Assembly: GCA_948823415.1 (NCBI GenBank)
Contig: CAQKRU010000004.1
Span: 14,287-78,286, forward strand
Source of the DNA: an uncultured Eubacteriales bacterium
GTDB taxonomy: Bacteria; Bacillota; Clostridia; Oscillospirales; Acutalibacteraceae
Length of the DNA stretch: 64,000 nt
Direction of reading: 5' to 3'
Position 1 is the first letter of the stretch; each line of letters opens with the position of its first letter. The translations under genes were made by a program, and so were the position numbers. Below the pieces are notes generated by a model. The model saw only the letters and a program-made list of their open reading frames with translations, did no database searches and was not told the DNA's origin. This document shows positions 38,255-47,618 of this stretch, one piece after another.

Positions 38255-39238
38255 ATGACGGAGCGATATACCTATGCTGTCGCGCGAATACGGGCACGGG
38301 AGCTCTCTTTGCTCTCGGAGCAGGACGTTGGCCGGCTGATGGCCTGCGAATCTTACGAAGAGTGCGTGAATGCGTTAAGGGACAAAGGCTGGGGCGACGA
38401 AACCCTAGACGCCAAGGGCCCTGATTGCGACTATCAGCTGATGCTGAAAGCAGAAGAACAGAGGCTTTGGCAGTTTGTGACAGAGCTGGTGGCCGATAGA
38501 GCGCCATTTCGGGTGATCTTGTTGCCGATAGATTATCACAACTTGAAGGCCGCCATAAAGGGCTATATAACGGAGTCGCTGGAAGATGACATCTTCATGC
38601 CGGGTGGAACGGTGGACATTTCACGTTTGACCAAATGCATAGAAGAGGGTGACTTCGCGAATTTGCCGCAAGAGATGGTCGAGCCTGCCCGTGAAGCTTT
38701 TGAAAAGCTGCTTCACACTGGAGACGGCCAGCTGTGCGATGATATTATCGACAAAGCCTTGCTAAATGCGATTAAAGCTGAGGGCGATAGATCTAAAGTT
38801 GGGCTGATAAAGGCGTACGCGGAGCTTTTTGTGGCTAGTGCAGACATAAAGATCGCGCTTCGTGGCCAAGCGATGCACAAAGGGCGCGAATTTTTGACTT
38901 CTGCTTTGGTTGAATGCGAGTCTCTGGATGTTAAGAAATTGGCGGAAGTGACGATGATGGGCCAGGCGGACTTGCTTGAGTATTTGGAGGTCACGCCTTA
39001 TGCGGACGTGGTGCCTTTTGTTGCGGAGTCTTTGCAAAAGTTTGACATTTGGCGCGACAACAGGATTATTGAGCTTATTGGGGCTGAGAAGTACGATTAT
39101 TTTTCGATTGGCCCGATTATTGCTTACATTTTAGCTCGCCAGAACGAGATAAAGGTCGCTAGGATTATTCTTTCGGGCAAGCGAAATCGCGCTGAAAGCG
39201 GCTTGATAAAAGAGAGGGTACGGATGATGTATGCATAG
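38255..39238 (+). CDS. ntpC: V-type ATPase subunit C (d)
   Basis: 327 residues, helical, the socket joining the central shaft to the c-ring. YTYAVARIRARELSLLSEQDVGRL at the N-terminus and repeated helical V-shaped motifs match the family. A GGGAGCGAGG site precedes the ATG. The last codons overlap ntpG by 8 bases. Confidence 0.92.
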   Translation: MTERYTYAVARIRARELSLLSEQDVGRLMACESYEECVNALRDKGWGDETLDAKGPDCDYQLMLKAEEQRLWQFVTELVADRAPFRVILLPIDYHNLKAAIKGYITESLEDDIFMPGGTVDISRLTKCIEEGDFANLPQEMVEPAREAFEKLLHTGDGQLCDDIIDKALLNAIKAEGDRSKVGLIKAYAELFVASADIKIALRGQAMHKGREFLTSALVECESLDVKKLAEVTMMGQADLLEYLEVTPYADVVPFVAESLQKFDIWRDNRIIELIGAEKYDYFSIGPIIAYILARQNEIKVARIILSGKRNRAESGLIKERVRMMYA

Positions 39239-39545
39239 AATAGCGGTGGTTGGCGAAAGAGACAACATTTATGGCTTTGCGGCGCTTGGGTTAGAGGTTT
39301 TTTCGGTAAAGGACTCTAAGGAAGCCCGAGCCGTTGTAATGCGGCTGATAAACGAGGATTTGGCGGTAATATTTTTGACGGAATCCATTATTGCCGAGAT
39401 TTATGACGAATTGTTAGAAACCACGGCGGAAATGCAGGTTTCAATCATCCCGATCCCTGGCGTGGCGGGCGAAGCTAGACTTGGAATGAAGGCTTTGAAG
39501 GAATCCGTCATAAAGGCCGTGGGGACGGACATTTTATTTTCATAA
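39231..39545 (+). CDS. ntpG: V-type ATPase subunit F (NtpG)
   Basis: 104 residues, a Rossmann-like small subunit on the central shaft. [20 protein letters not shown] and a C-terminal [24 protein letters not shown] match the family. It overlaps ntpC, indicating tight translational coupling. Confidence 0.93.
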   Translation: MHRIAVVGERDNIYGFAALGLEVFSVKDSKEARAVVMRLINEDLAVIFLTESIIAEIYDELLETTAEMQVSIIPIPGVAGEARLGMKALKESVIKAVGTDILFS

Positions 39546-39562
39546 ATAAGTTAGCAGGTGAA

Positions 39563-41332
39563 ATGATGGGCAAGGGCATTATAAAAAAGGTCGCGGGGCC
39601 GCTTGTTATCGCGGAAAACATGAAGGACGCGAACATGTTTGACGTGGTTAAGGTTAGCGACGAGCATTTGATCGGCGAGATTATCGAGATGCACGGCGAC
39701 AAGGCTTCGATTCAGGTTTATGAAGAGACTTCGGGGCTTGGGCCGGGCGCGCCGGTAGAGTCAACGAAAGAACCGTTGAGTGTGGAGCTTGGTCCGGGGC
39801 TTATCGGCAGCATTTTTGACGGAATTCAGCGGCCGCTGGATGACATTATGAAAGCCTCGGGGAACAACCTAAAGCGAGGAGTCGAGGCGCCGGCGTTAAA
39901 GCGAGACAAAAAATGGGAGTTTGTCCCCCGGGTTAAGGTCGGGGACGAAGTCGAACCTGGCGATATCATCGGAACTGTCGCAGAGACGGAGCTGGTCAAG
40001 CACAGAATAATGGTGCCAAATGGTGTGTTTGGCGTCGTTGAGTCGATAAAAGAGGGCAGCTATGCGGTGGATGAGGCCGTCGCCACGATAAAAACCGAAA
40101 AAGGGGCAAGAGAGCTGACCCTGATGCAGAAGTGGCCCGTCAGAGTGGGCCGGCCGTACAAAAAAAAGATGTCGCCCAACATGCCGCTAATCACGGGGCA
40201 GCGGGTTATAGACACGCTTTTCCCCATTGCTAAGGGCGGAGTGGCTGCTGTGCCGGGGCCTTTTGGTAGCGGAAAGACCGTGGTGCAGCATCAGTTAGCC
40301 AAATGGGCTGACGCGGATATTGTTGTCTACATTGGTTGCGGCGAGCGCGGCAACGAGATGACGGACGTTTTGAATGAGTTCCCGGAGCTGATTGACCCTA
40401 AAACGGGGCAGTCTTTGATGAAGCGCACGGTTTTGATTGCGAACACATCGGATATGCCCGTTGCAGCGCGCGAAGCTTCGATATACACGGGTATCACCAT
40501 CGCCGAATATTTTCGGGATATGGGCTATTCTGTGGCGCTCATGGCAGATTCGACCTCGCGGTGGGCCGAAGCATTGCGAGAAATGTCCGGACGATTGCAA
40601 GAGATGCCTGGCGAAGAGGGGTATCCAGCGTATTTGGGAAGTAGGTTGGCGCAGTTTTATGAGCGTGCCGGCCGAGTCATGTCTTTGGGCAAAACCCCGC
40701 GAGAGGGCGCGTTATCCGTTATTGGAGCGGTTTCTCCGCCGGGTGGAGATATCTCCGAGCCCGTGGCGCAGGCGACTTTACGGATCGTAAAGGTTTTTTG
40801 GGGGTTGGACTCTTCGCTGGCGTACAAGCGGCATTTTCCGGCGATAAACTGGCTAAACAGCTACTCCTTGTACGTGGACACTTTGTCGGACTGGTTCAAT
40901 TGCAACGTGGATTCGGAATTTATGCGGCTGCGGACGCGGATGATGCGGCTTTTGCAGGAGGAGGCCGAGCTTGAGGAGATTGTGAAGCTGGTTGGAATGG
41001 ACGCTTTGTCGGCACAGGATAGACTAAAGCTAGAGGTGGCGCGGTCGATTCGGGAGGACTTCTTGCATCAGAACGCCTTCCACGAGGAGGACGCCTACAC
41101 GACGATAGACAAACAGTGCCTGATGATAAGGCTGATCTTGGAGTTTTACGATTTGGCGCGACAAGTACTAGAAAACGGCGCGCAGATAGAGCTTTTGCTG
41201 AGTCTGCCGGTAAGAGAGCGCATTGGGCGGTTTAAGTATATTTCTAATTTAGAAAGTAAAAATGAATACGATAGCATAGCGAGGGCGATATCGGAGGAGA
41301 TTGGAGCAACATTAAAGAGGGAGGATTTTTGA
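39563..41332 (+). CDS. ntpA: V-type ATPase catalytic subunit A
   Basis: 589 residues, full length. Catalytic ATP-hydrolysing subunit. Walker A GPFGSGKT at 232-239; the non-homologous bulge (about 110-180) and [42 protein letters not shown] catalytic region are present. Starts with two adjacent ATGs, 39563 and 39566, after AGGTGA. Its stop overlaps the ntpB start. Confidence 0.97.
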   Translation: MMGKGIIKKVAGPLVIAENMKDANMFDVVKVSDEHLIGEIIEMHGDKASIQVYEETSGLGPGAPVESTKEPLSVELGPGLIGSIFDGIQRPLDDIMKASGNNLKRGVEAPALKRDKKWEFVPRVKVGDEVEPGDIIGTVAETELVKHRIMVPNGVFGVVESIKEGSYAVDEAVATIKTEKGARELTLMQKWPVRVGRPYKKKMSPNMPLITGQRVIDTLFPIAKGGVAAVPGPFGSGKTVVQHQLAKWADADIVVYIGCGERGNEMTDVLNEFPELIDPKTGQSLMKRTVLIANTSDMPVAAREASIYTGITIAEYFRDMGYSVALMADSTSRWAEALREMSGRLQEMPGEEGYPAYLGSRLAQFYERAGRVMSLGKTPREGALSVIGAVSPPGGDISEPVAQATLRIVKVFWGLDSSLAYKRHFPAINWLNSYSLYVDTLSDWFNCNVDSEFMRLRTRMMRLLQEEAELEEIVKLVGMDALSAQDRLKLEVARSIREDFLHQNAFHEEDAYTTIDKQCLMIRLILEFYDLARQVLENGAQIELLLSLPVRERIGRFKYISNLESKNEYDSIARAISEEIGATLKREDF

Positions 41333-42711
41333 TGCCGAAAGAGTACAGAACGATAGAGGAAGTTGCCGGCCCTTTGATGTTGGTGAGGGATGTTGAGGAC
41401 GTGAACTTCGATGAGCTGGGCGAAATAGAGCTTGCAAACGGAGAAAAACGCCGGTGCAGAGTGCTTGAAATTGACGGGACGAATGCTTTGGTGCAGCTGT
41501 TTGAGAATTCTGCGGGGATAAATCTTTCGAACAGCAAGGTGCGATTTTTGGGTAGGAGCATGCAGCTTGGTGTCTCGATTGATATGCTGAGCCGCGTTTT
41601 TGATGGCTTGGGGCGGCCTATTGACGGCGGCTCAGAAGTTTTGCCAGAAAAGCGAATGGACATAAATGGCTTGCCGATGAACCCTGCTGCGAGAAATTAT
41701 CCGCAGGAGTTTATTCAGACGGGCGTTTCGGCGATTGATGGCTTGAATACGCTCGTTAGAGGCCAAAAGTTACCGATTTTTTCTGCCAGCGGATTGCCTC
41801 ATGCAAAGCTGGCGGCGCAAATAGCGCGCCAGGCTAAGGTCCGCGGTGCGCAGGAGCCTTTTGCGGTTGTTTTTGCGGCGATGGGCATCACTTTTGAGGA
41901 GTCGCAGTTTTTTGTTGATAGCTTTGAGGCCACCGGCGCCATAGACCGGACGGTGATGTTTTTGAATTTGGCCAACGACCCGGCGGTTGAGCGCATCGCT
42001 ACGCCCAAGATGGCCTTGACGGCGGCGGAGTTCTTGGCTTTTGAGAAGGATATGCACGTGCTTGTGATCATGACGGACATCACGAACTATGCCGACGCTT
42101 TGAGGGAGGTTTCGGCCGCACGCAGAGAAGTTCCAGGTCGGCGCGGATATCCAGGCTATATGTATACGGATTTGGCTTCGATTTACGAACGTGCGGGGCG
42201 TCAGAAAGGGAAAAAGGGCAGCATCACGCTTATTCCGATTCTGACGATGCCTGAGGATGACAAAACGCATCCGATTCCAGATTTGACGGGGTATATAACA
42301 GAGGGGCAAATCATTTTGAGCCGAGAATTGTTTAGAAAGGGCTTGACGCCGCCGATTGATGTTTTGCCGTCACTTTCGCGCTTAAAAGATAAGGGAATCG
42401 GCAAGGGCAAGACCAGAGAAGACCACGCGAATACTATGAATCAGCTGTTTTCGGTGTACGCTAGAGGCAAGGAGGCTAAGGAGCTGATGATAATCCTCGG
42501 AGAGGCGGCGCTTACGGACATCGATAAGCTTTATGCCAAGTTTGCGGACGCTTTTGAGGAGGAGTACGTCTCGCAGGGGTACGAGAACGACAGAAGTATC
42601 GAGGAGACGCTGGACATCGGCTGGAAGCTGCTTTCGATTTTGCCGCGCAGCGAACTCAAGCGAATTAAGGACGAGTACTTGGACGAATATTACGGAAAAA
42701 GTGGTGATTAA
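41332..42711 (+). CDS. ntpB: V-type ATPase subunit B
   Basis: 459 residues, the non-catalytic partner of subunit A. It lacks a standard P-loop; the region reads [20 protein letters not shown], as in other B subunits. [30 protein letters not shown] is the family signature area. The ATG at 41332 overlaps the ntpA TGA and has GGGAGG 7 bases before it. Confidence 0.97.
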   Translation: MPKEYRTIEEVAGPLMLVRDVEDVNFDELGEIELANGEKRRCRVLEIDGTNALVQLFENSAGINLSNSKVRFLGRSMQLGVSIDMLSRVFDGLGRPIDGGSEVLPEKRMDINGLPMNPAARNYPQEFIQTGVSAIDGLNTLVRGQKLPIFSASGLPHAKLAAQIARQAKVRGAQEPFAVVFAAMGITFEESQFFVDSFEATGAIDRTVMFLNLANDPAVERIATPKMALTAAEFLAFEKDMHVLVIMTDITNYADALREVSAARREVPGRRGYPGYMYTDLASIYERAGRQKGKKGSITLIPILTMPEDDKTHPIPDLTGYITEGQIILSRELFRKGLTPPIDVLPSLSRLKDKGIGKGKTREDHANTMNQLFSVYARGKEAKELMIILGEAALTDIDKLYAKFADAFEEEYVSQGYENDRSIEETLDIGWKLLSILPRSELKRIKDEYLDEYYGKSGD

Positions 42712-42713
42712 TT

Positions 42714-43340
42714 ATGGCGACAGCACAGGTAAATCCCACTAGAATGGAGCTCACGAGGCTAAAAAAGAAGCGAGTCATGGCCGTGCGGGGGCATAAGCTC
42801 TTGAAGGACAAACGAGACGAGCTGATGAAGCAGTTCATCTCCATGGTGGAGGAGAACAAAAATCTGCGCCAGAAGGTTGAGCGCGGCATAAAAAGGGCCA
42901 ACGAAAAATTTTTGATGGCTAAATCTGAAATGAGCGAAGAAGCCTTAAATGTTGCGCTCCTTGCGCCGAAGCAGGCCGTTTCTATTGAGGTTTCTAGCAG
43001 GAACATTATGAGCGTGAACGTGCCGAAGTTCAGCTTTAGCACCAGGACGGCCGACAAAAATGACATATATTCGTATGGGTTGGCGTTTACATCTTTTAGC
43101 TTGGACGACGCGGTGGGGACGCTCTCGGAGGTTTTTGAAGATATGCTGAAGTTGGCAGAGGTCGAGAAATCATGCCAGCTTTTAGCAAGAGAAATCGAAA
43201 AAACGCGCAGAAGAGTCAACGCGCTGGAGTATGTGGTGATCCCTCAGGCGGAGGGCGGCATCCGGTACATTTTGATGAAGCTGGATGAAAACGAACGTAG
43301 TGCTCAAGCGAGATTGATGAAAACCGGCGCAACCAAATGA
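42714..43340 (+). CDS. ntpD: V-type ATPase subunit D
   Basis: 208 residues, the central shaft. Two long helices with the N-terminal signature NPTRMELTRLKKKRVMAVRG and C-terminal TRRRVNALEYVVIPQAEGGI. It follows ntpB by 2 bases and ends the operon; no clear terminator separates it from asnS, which has its own promoter. Confidence 0.96.
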   Translation: MATAQVNPTRMELTRLKKKRVMAVRGHKLLKDKRDELMKQFISMVEENKNLRQKVERGIKRANEKFLMAKSEMSEEALNVALLAPKQAVSIEVSSRNIMSVNVPKFSFSTRTADKNDIYSYGLAFTSFSLDDAVGTLSEVFEDMLKLAEVEKSCQLLAREIEKTRRRVNALEYVVIPQAEGGIRYILMKLDENERSAQARLMKTGATK

Positions 43341-43379
43341 TGAGTAAACCTTAGCTGAGAGGGCGTTTTACGGGCTTTG

Positions 43380-43408
43380 TTGATAGTTTGGGCTGAGTTT
43401 GGTATAAT
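43380..43408 (+). promoter_or_regulatory. sigma-A promoter for asnS
   Basis: TTGATA (43380-43385), 17-base spacer, TATAAT (43403-43408). Confidence 0.82.
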
Positions 43409-43453
43409 AGATGCTGAAATTTTATATAAAAAGAAGGGTGGGAAGCGCATAAT

Positions 43454-43537
43454 ATGGCCGTTTGGCTGATTATGCTTTGCGATGAAGAGAGTGAAAATAG
43501 CGGAGCTTTACAAAGATTCGGCGAGATTTGCGGATAA
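43454..43537 (+). CDS. Possible 27-codon leader ORF overlapping asnS start
   Basis: An ATG at 43454, with GGGAAG about 8 bases before it, opens a 27-residue frame ([17 protein letters not shown]...) that overlaps the first 56 bases of asnS in another frame. It takes the only good ribosome site between the promoter and asnS. It may be a coupling or leader peptide, or chance; the codons give no run of asparagine. Confidence 0.35.
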   Translation: MAVWLIMLCDEESENSGALQRFGEICG

Positions 43538-44876
43538 AGAAATAACGGTTTGCGGGTGGGTTAAGACTATCCGGGACTCGAAGGCACTGGGATTTATGCA
43601 GCTTAACGATGGCAGCTTTTTTAAGGATCTGCAGGTGGTTTTTGTTGAGGACAAGGTGGAGAATTTTAGGGAGGTCGCCAAACTCAACGTGGGCTCGGCG
43701 GTTTACGTAAAAGGCAATTTGCTGCTTACCCCACAGGCCAAGCAACCTTTTGAGATCCAGGCAACCGAAGTCTTTATCGAAGGGGAATCTACGAGTGATT
43801 ATCCGCTGCAAAAAAAGAGGCACACGCTTGAATATTTGAGGACGATTGCGCATTTGCGGCCCAGGACGAACACCTTTGGCTCGGCTTATAGAGTCCGTTC
43901 TGCTGCGGCTTATGCTATTCATAAGTTCTTTCAGGAGCAGGGGTTCGTTTACGCGCACACTCCGATAATCACGGGCAGCGACTGTGAAGGCGCCGGCGAG
44001 ATGTTTACGATTACTACGCTGGATCTTGAGAACGTTCCTAGGACTGAGGACGGCCATGTGGACTATTCGCAGGACTTTTTTCAGAAGCATACCTCGCTGA
44101 CGGTCTCTGGCCAGCTGGAGGGCGAATGCATGGCACTGGCGTTGGGCAACATTTATACGTTTGGGCCCACCTTTCGGGCAGAGAAATCCTATACACAGCG
44201 GCACGCAGCGGAGTTTTGGATGATTGAGCCAGAAATGGCGTTTGCCGACTTGAAGGACTGCATGGAAGTTGCCGAGAACATGATGAAGTTTATCATAAGC
44301 TACGTGTTGGCAACTTGCCCTGCGGACATGGAGTTTTTTAACAATTTTTACGACAAAGAGCTGATAAGCAAGCTCACGAATATTGTGAATTCGGACTTTG
44401 GCGTTGTGACGTACACGGACGCAATAAAAATTCTGGAAAAGAATAATGATGCCTTTGAGTATAAGGTGTCGTGGGGAATAGATCTGCAGACCGAGCACGA
44501 GAAGTATTTGACGGAGAAGGTCTACCAAAAGCCGGTTTTTGTGATCGACTACCCCAAGGAGATAAAGTCGTTTTATATGCGCGAGAACGAGGATGGCCGG
44601 ACCGTGGCGGCGATGGATTTGCTGGTGCCTGGGATTGGCGAAATTGTGGGGGGAAGCCAGCGTGAGGAACGGTTGGAGCGCTTGATTTTGCGGATGAAGG
44701 AATTAAATTTGCAAGAGGAAGACTATTGGTGGTACTTGGACCTTCGGCGATACGGGTCGGCGGTGCATTCGGGGTTTGGCTTGGGGTTTGAACGGCTCAT
44801 TATGTATTTGACGGGAATCTCAAATATCCGAGACGTGCTGCCCTTTCCAAGAACTACCGGAACCGCAGAATTTTAG
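43482..44876 (+). CDS. asnS: Asparaginyl-tRNA synthetase
   Basis: 464 residues. Class IIb synthetase. Seen: N-terminal OB-fold ([22 protein letters not shown]), motif 2 [21 protein letters not shown] and motif 3 [15 protein letters not shown]. The [16 protein letters not shown] and long insertion fit AsnRS rather than AspRS. The start at 43482 has almost no ribosome site, and an in-frame stop at 43467 rules out earlier starts, which makes coupling to the upstream short ORF plausible. Confidence 0.96.
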   Translation: MKRVKIAELYKDSARFADKEITVCGWVKTIRDSKALGFMQLNDGSFFKDLQVVFVEDKVENFREVAKLNVGSAVYVKGNLLLTPQAKQPFEIQATEVFIEGESTSDYPLQKKRHTLEYLRTIAHLRPRTNTFGSAYRVRSAAAYAIHKFFQEQGFVYAHTPIITGSDCEGAGEMFTITTLDLENVPRTEDGHVDYSQDFFQKHTSLTVSGQLEGECMALALGNIYTFGPTFRAEKSYTQRHAAEFWMIEPEMAFADLKDCMEVAENMMKFIISYVLATCPADMEFFNNFYDKELISKLTNIVNSDFGVVTYTDAIKILEKNNDAFEYKVSWGIDLQTEHEKYLTEKVYQKPVFVIDYPKEIKSFYMRENEDGRTVAAMDLLVPGIGEIVGGSQREERLERLILRMKELNLQEEDYWWYLDLRRYGSAVHSGFGLGFERLIMYLTGISNIRDVLPFPRTTGTAEF

Positions 44877-44914
44877 CCTTGTTAAAAAATTTGTGCGAAA
44901 ATTTTTTGAACCTC

Positions 44915-44943
44915 TTGACAAACTTGAAAATGAGTGGTATCAT
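44915..44943 (+). promoter_or_regulatory. sigma-A promoter of rplJ-rplL
   Basis: TTGACA (44915-44920), 17-base spacer, TATCAT (44938-44943). Confidence 0.85.
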
Positions 44944-44949
44944 ACTCTA

Positions 44950-45095
44950 AGACTGTTATTCCAAAGACAGTAGGTGCATGATTGTGCGTAATGTGAGTTC
45001 ACGCCTACCGAGGATTAGCGCGGGTATGCTTGTTTTGTGAGTGTTTGCGCCTTTTCTGCGGTTTGCGGAATGGGCGTTTTGCTTTTATGCGTCTG
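44950..45095 (+). promoter_or_regulatory. Ribosomal protein L10 leader with attenuator
   Basis: The conserved L10-leader core is visible at about 44957-45015: CCAAAGACAGTAGGTG, a variable arm, then CGCCTACCGAGGA. This RNA binds the L10-L12 complex, giving feedback control. Downstream a hairpin TTCTGC/GCGGAA inside a longer CGCC...GGCG stem (about 45048-45083) is followed by TTTTGCTTTT, a plausible attenuator. Confidence 0.85.
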
Positions 45096-45122
45096 AAAAT
45101 TTTGGCTGTGGAGGTGAATGAA

Positions 45123-45665
45123 TTGCCGAGCGAAAAAATTTTGGAACAAAAAAAGGCGTTGGTCGCAAATTTGGCCGAGAATTTAAAGAGCGCTTGCGCC
45201 GGTGTTATCGTTAATTATAAGGGCATTAACGTTGCGGACGACACTAAGTTGCGCAAAGAGTTGAGGGAAACGGGCGTTGAGTATTTTGTTGTTAAAAATA
45301 CTTTGCTTCAACGAGCTGCTAAGGAAGCCGAGATTGACGGGCTGGAGCCTTTTCTTGAGGGGACTACTGCTATTGCTATTAGTAAGGATGACCATGTTGC
45401 TGCAGCCAGGATTCTTTGCAATTTTGCTAAGGATCACGACTTTTTTAAGGCAAAGGCTGGGTTTATTGAGGGGAGCGTAATTAGCGAGGCTGAAGTTAAT
45501 AATCTTGCCAAGCTGCCTACAAAAGAAGTGCTTGTGGCAAAGGCTTTGGGTGGCTTGAACGCGCCGATCTCTGGGTTTGTTGCTGTGCTTAATGGCACTA
45601 TTAGAGGGCTTGTTGTGGCTCTTGGCGCTATTGCTAGCAAGCAGCAGAGCGAGCAGAGTGCTTGA
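45123..45665 (+). CDS. rplJ: 50S ribosomal protein L10
   Basis: 180 residues from the TTG at 45123, which has GGAGG 8 bases upstream; longer in-frame starts fall inside the leader RNA. Base of the ribosomal stalk. Seen: N-terminal rRNA-binding domain (EKILEQKKALVANLAENLKS, VNYKGINVADDTKLRKELRE) and C-terminal helix that binds L7/L12. Confidence 0.95.
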   Translation: MPSEKILEQKKALVANLAENLKSACAGVIVNYKGINVADDTKLRKELRETGVEYFVVKNTLLQRAAKEAEIDGLEPFLEGTTAIAISKDDHVAAARILCNFAKDHDFFKAKAGFIEGSVISEAEVNNLAKLPTKEVLVAKALGGLNAPISGFVAVLNGTIRGLVVALGAIASKQQSEQSA

Positions 45666-45758
45666 TTGTTTACTTGAGTTTATTTTATTAGTTTAGTTTT
45701 TAGATTGTTAAAAGGGGCTTTGTGCTCAAATTTATTAAATTTTTGGAGGATAATTATT

Positions 45759-46139
45759 ATGTCAGATAAAGTTGCAAAGTTAATTGAAGACGTTAAAGCG
45801 TTGACTGTTTTGGAATTGAGCGAGCTTGTTAAGGCTTTGGAGGAGGAGTTTGGCGTATCTGCTGCAGCTCCTGTTGCTGTGGCTGCTGCTCCGGCTGCTG
45901 GCGGTGGCGCGGCTGCTGCTGAAGAAAAGTCTGCTTTCGACATCGTTTTGAAATCGGCTGGCGGCAACAAAGTTGCGGTTATTAAGATTGTTAAAGAGGT
46001 TACTGGCCTTGGCTTGAAAGAAGCTAAGGAAATTGTGGATGGCGCACCAAAGACATTAAAAGAGGGCGTTTCTAAGGAAGATTCTGAAGCTATTAAGGCT
46101 AAGTTGACCGAAGCTGGCGCAGAAGTAGAAGTTAAGTAA
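45759..46139 (+). CDS. rplL: 50S ribosomal protein L7/L12
   Basis: 126 residues from the ATG at 45759 with GGAGG upstream. N-terminal dimer domain ([19 protein letters not shown]), Ala/Gly hinge and the conserved C-terminal domain ([20 protein letters not shown]). Second gene of the rplJ-rplL unit. Confidence 0.97.
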   Translation: MSDKVAKLIEDVKALTVLELSELVKALEEEFGVSAAAPVAVAAAPAAGGGAAAAEEKSAFDIVLKSAGGNKVAVIKIVKEVTGLGLKEAKEIVDGAPKTLKEGVSKEDSEAIKAKLTEAGAEVEVK

Positions 46140-46161
46140 TTTTATCTTTAATTAATATTTC

Positions 46162-46200
46162 AAAAAGTATGGCTCATTTGTAGTCATGCTTTTATTTTTT
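46162..46200 (+). terminator. Intrinsic terminator of rplJ-rplL
   Basis: AAAAGTATGGCT pairs over 12 positions with AGTCATGCTTTT around CATTTGT, then TATTTTTT. Confidence 0.9.
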
Positions 46201-46229
46201 GGATTGAGCGTGATTTTTAGCTTATGCGC

Positions 46230-46258
46230 TTGACTTTGCGGATTTTTTGAGGTATAAT
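46230..46258 (+). promoter_or_regulatory. sigma-A promoter for tRNA-Gln
   Basis: TTGACT (46230-46235), 17-base spacer, TATAAT (46253-46258), 12 bases before the tRNA. Confidence 0.88.
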
Positions 46259-46270
46259 TAATTTTATTGA

Positions 46271-46344
46271 TGCGGAATTGTGTAAGGGTAGCACAGCAGA
46301 CTCTGACTCTGTTTGTCTGGGTTCGAATCCTAGTTCCGCAGCCA
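46271..46344 (+). tRNA. tRNA-Gln (CTG)
   Basis: 74 bases with encoded CCA. Acceptor TGCGGAA/TTCCGCA with U1-A72 and G73, the hallmarks of tRNA-Gln; anticodon loop CTCTGAC gives CTG; T-arm contains GGTTCGAATCC. Confidence 0.94.
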
Positions 46345-46363
46345 GCGCGTGGTCGCGCACACC

Positions 46364-46396
46364 AATTCGCGATCGAAGCTGATTGTGAATTTTTTA
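46364..46396 (+). terminator. Intrinsic terminator after tRNA-Gln
   Basis: AATTCGCGATC pairs with GATTGTGAATT (two G-U) around GAAGCT, then TTTTTT. Confidence 0.85.
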
Positions 46397-46429
46397 TTTT
46401 ATCGCCCGCGTTTTAAGTTTGTAAGTTCT

Positions 46430-46507
46430 CTATAACTACCACGACCAGCGGTTGTGTTTTGGAGTATATGCAAAGTCGCGTTTGTAGCTAGGCGCGATTT
46501 TTATTTT
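46430..46507 (+). other. Unassigned structured stretch before dut
   Basis: Two hairpins in the gene-free stretch between tRNA-Gln and dut. The first (46440-46456, CACGACC-AGC-GGTTGTG) is followed by TTTT; outer bases ACTACC and GGAGT can extend it. The second (about 46472-46507, TCGCG/CGCGA with A and T flanks) looks like a terminator. No convincing promoter precedes them. Confidence 0.4.
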
Positions 46508-46556
46508 GTGTAATTAGAATTTTAATAATATGAGCTTTAAGAAAGGCTGATTGATA

Positions 46557-47006
46557 GTGAAGTCTGAGGTGGTTATTAAGGTGCAAAAGAAGCGAGAAGG
46601 TGCGATAATTCCGCGGCGGGCAACAGCGGGTGCTGCGGGGATGGACTTATACGCTTGCATAGATGAGGATATTACGATAAAAGCTGGTGAAGCGGCCTTG
46701 ATTGCGACGGGGATTGCGATTGAGTTGCCAAGCAAAGAGGTGGCTGCTTTTGTTTTTGCGAGAAGTGGCCTTGCGACTAAGTTTGGGATTTCTTTGGCGA
46801 ATTCCGTTGGCGTGGTGGACAGTGACTACAGAGGCGAAATTTACGTTAGTTTGAGGAATTTTAGTGCAAAGGATTACACGGTTAAACAGAATGAACGCAT
46901 TGCGCAGATGATAATAATGCCGGTTTTGCCTGTGTCTTTTTTTGAAGTGGAGAGTTTAGAGGGCACGGTTCGTGGAGAGGGCGGCTTTGGTTCAACTGGC
47001 AAGTAA
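46557..47006 (+). CDS. dut: dUTP diphosphatase
   Basis: 149 residues from a GTG at 46557 (AAAGG 10 bases upstream); a TTG at 46551 is the alternative. Trimeric enzyme converting dUTP to dUMP. The five family motifs are present: GAAGMDLYAC, FARSGLATKFGISLANS, GVVDSDYRGEIYV, NERIAQMIIMPV and the C-terminal RGEGGFGSTGK arm. Confidence 0.96.
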   Translation: MKSEVVIKVQKKREGAIIPRRATAGAAGMDLYACIDEDITIKAGEAALIATGIAIELPSKEVAAFVFARSGLATKFGISLANSVGVVDSDYRGEIYVSLRNFSAKDYTVKQNERIAQMIIMPVLPVSFFEVESLEGTVRGEGGFGSTGK

Positions 47007-47063
47007 TGAGGAGCTAAAAAGCATTCAATTATTTAAGGTACGCTGTAGTTTAATACAAAAATA

Positions 47064-47092
47064 TTGACAAATTAAAAATATTTTGATATAAT
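47064..47092 (+). promoter_or_regulatory. Perfect consensus sigma-A promoter
   Basis: TTGACA (47064-47069), 17-base spacer, TATAAT (47087-47092), 49 bases before a small frameshifted gene. Confidence 0.92.
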
Positions 47093-47141
47093 TGTACCAA
47101 TGATTTTTATGTGCTTTTTATTTTAGAAAGGGATGATAAAT

Positions 47142-47407
47142 ATGAAAAAAGGTAAGCGTGATGAGGTTTTGAAAAAGACTAGGGTTGAATTTGATGAGAG
47201 CATTTGCCTTACGGACGACCAGCTGGAGGTGGCGGAGGTTCTTCTATGGGCTGGGGTTTGAGCTGTGTCTCTGAAAATGGAAAGGAAAAATGGACAGCTT
47301 CATTTAATACAAGTACCTTTTTTGGGCTGATTCCTGTTACTAAAAAAAAGACGTTTGAGAATGAAGAGGACGCTCAAAACTGGCTAAAAAGCAAGGGCTT
47401 TTATTGA
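47142..47407 (+). pseudogene. Small double-glycine-leader-like peptide gene, split by a frameshift
   Basis: From the ATG at 47142 (AAAGGGATG upstream) frame one reads 39 residues, MKKGKRDEVLKK...DESICLTDDQLEV..., and stops at 47259-47261. A second frame, open from 47204, reads GGGGGSSMGWGLSCVSENGK... to a stop at 47405-47407. Joined, the two give about 88 residues: a charged leader ending in LTDDQLEV then Gly-rich, the layout of double-glycine leaders of bacteriocins and RiPP precursors, followed by a 50-residue core with one Cys. One extra base between about 47198 and 47258 would restore it. Promoter and terminator are both strong. No modification or export genes are adjacent. Family not recognised; the RiPP reading is inference. 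Sequencing error is possible. Confidence 0.5.
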
Positions 47408-47431
47408 TATTTTAAATAATATAAAAATATT

Positions 47432-47477
47432 GAGCGCGTAATCTGCTAAAAATATATGCGGATGCGCGCTTTTTTTG
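47432..47477 (+). terminator. Intrinsic terminator of the small peptide gene
   Basis: GAGCGCG pairs with CGCGC(T) through a long hairpin (arms about 47432-47446 and 47458-47469), followed by seven T. Confidence 0.8.
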
Positions 47478-47515
47478 TGTGTTTAGGAGATAATTTTTAA
47501 ATGTAAGTTTTTTTG

Positions 47516-47545
47516 TTGAGAAATTCGCGCCGCGTGTAGTATAAT
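47516..47545 (+). promoter_or_regulatory. sigma-A promoter for mreB
   Basis: TTGAGA (47516-47521), 18-base spacer, TATAAT (47540-47545). Confidence 0.65.
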
Positions 47546-47618
47546 ATTTAAAAATAACGTTTTTGCGCATGCGCGAATGTGTGATCGTGCTGAGGTTGAA
47601 GGGAGCAAAAGAGGCATA

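Noticed and set aside
43470..44528. 352-codon minus-strand frame opposite asnS
   Set aside because: Shadow of asnS; no ribosome site and basic, low-complexity product.
47142..47261. Programmed -1 frameshift in the small peptide gene
   Set aside because: No X-XXY-YYZ slippery heptamer lies in the window where a shift would have to occur; the A-rich run further upstream would hit a stop in the new frame.
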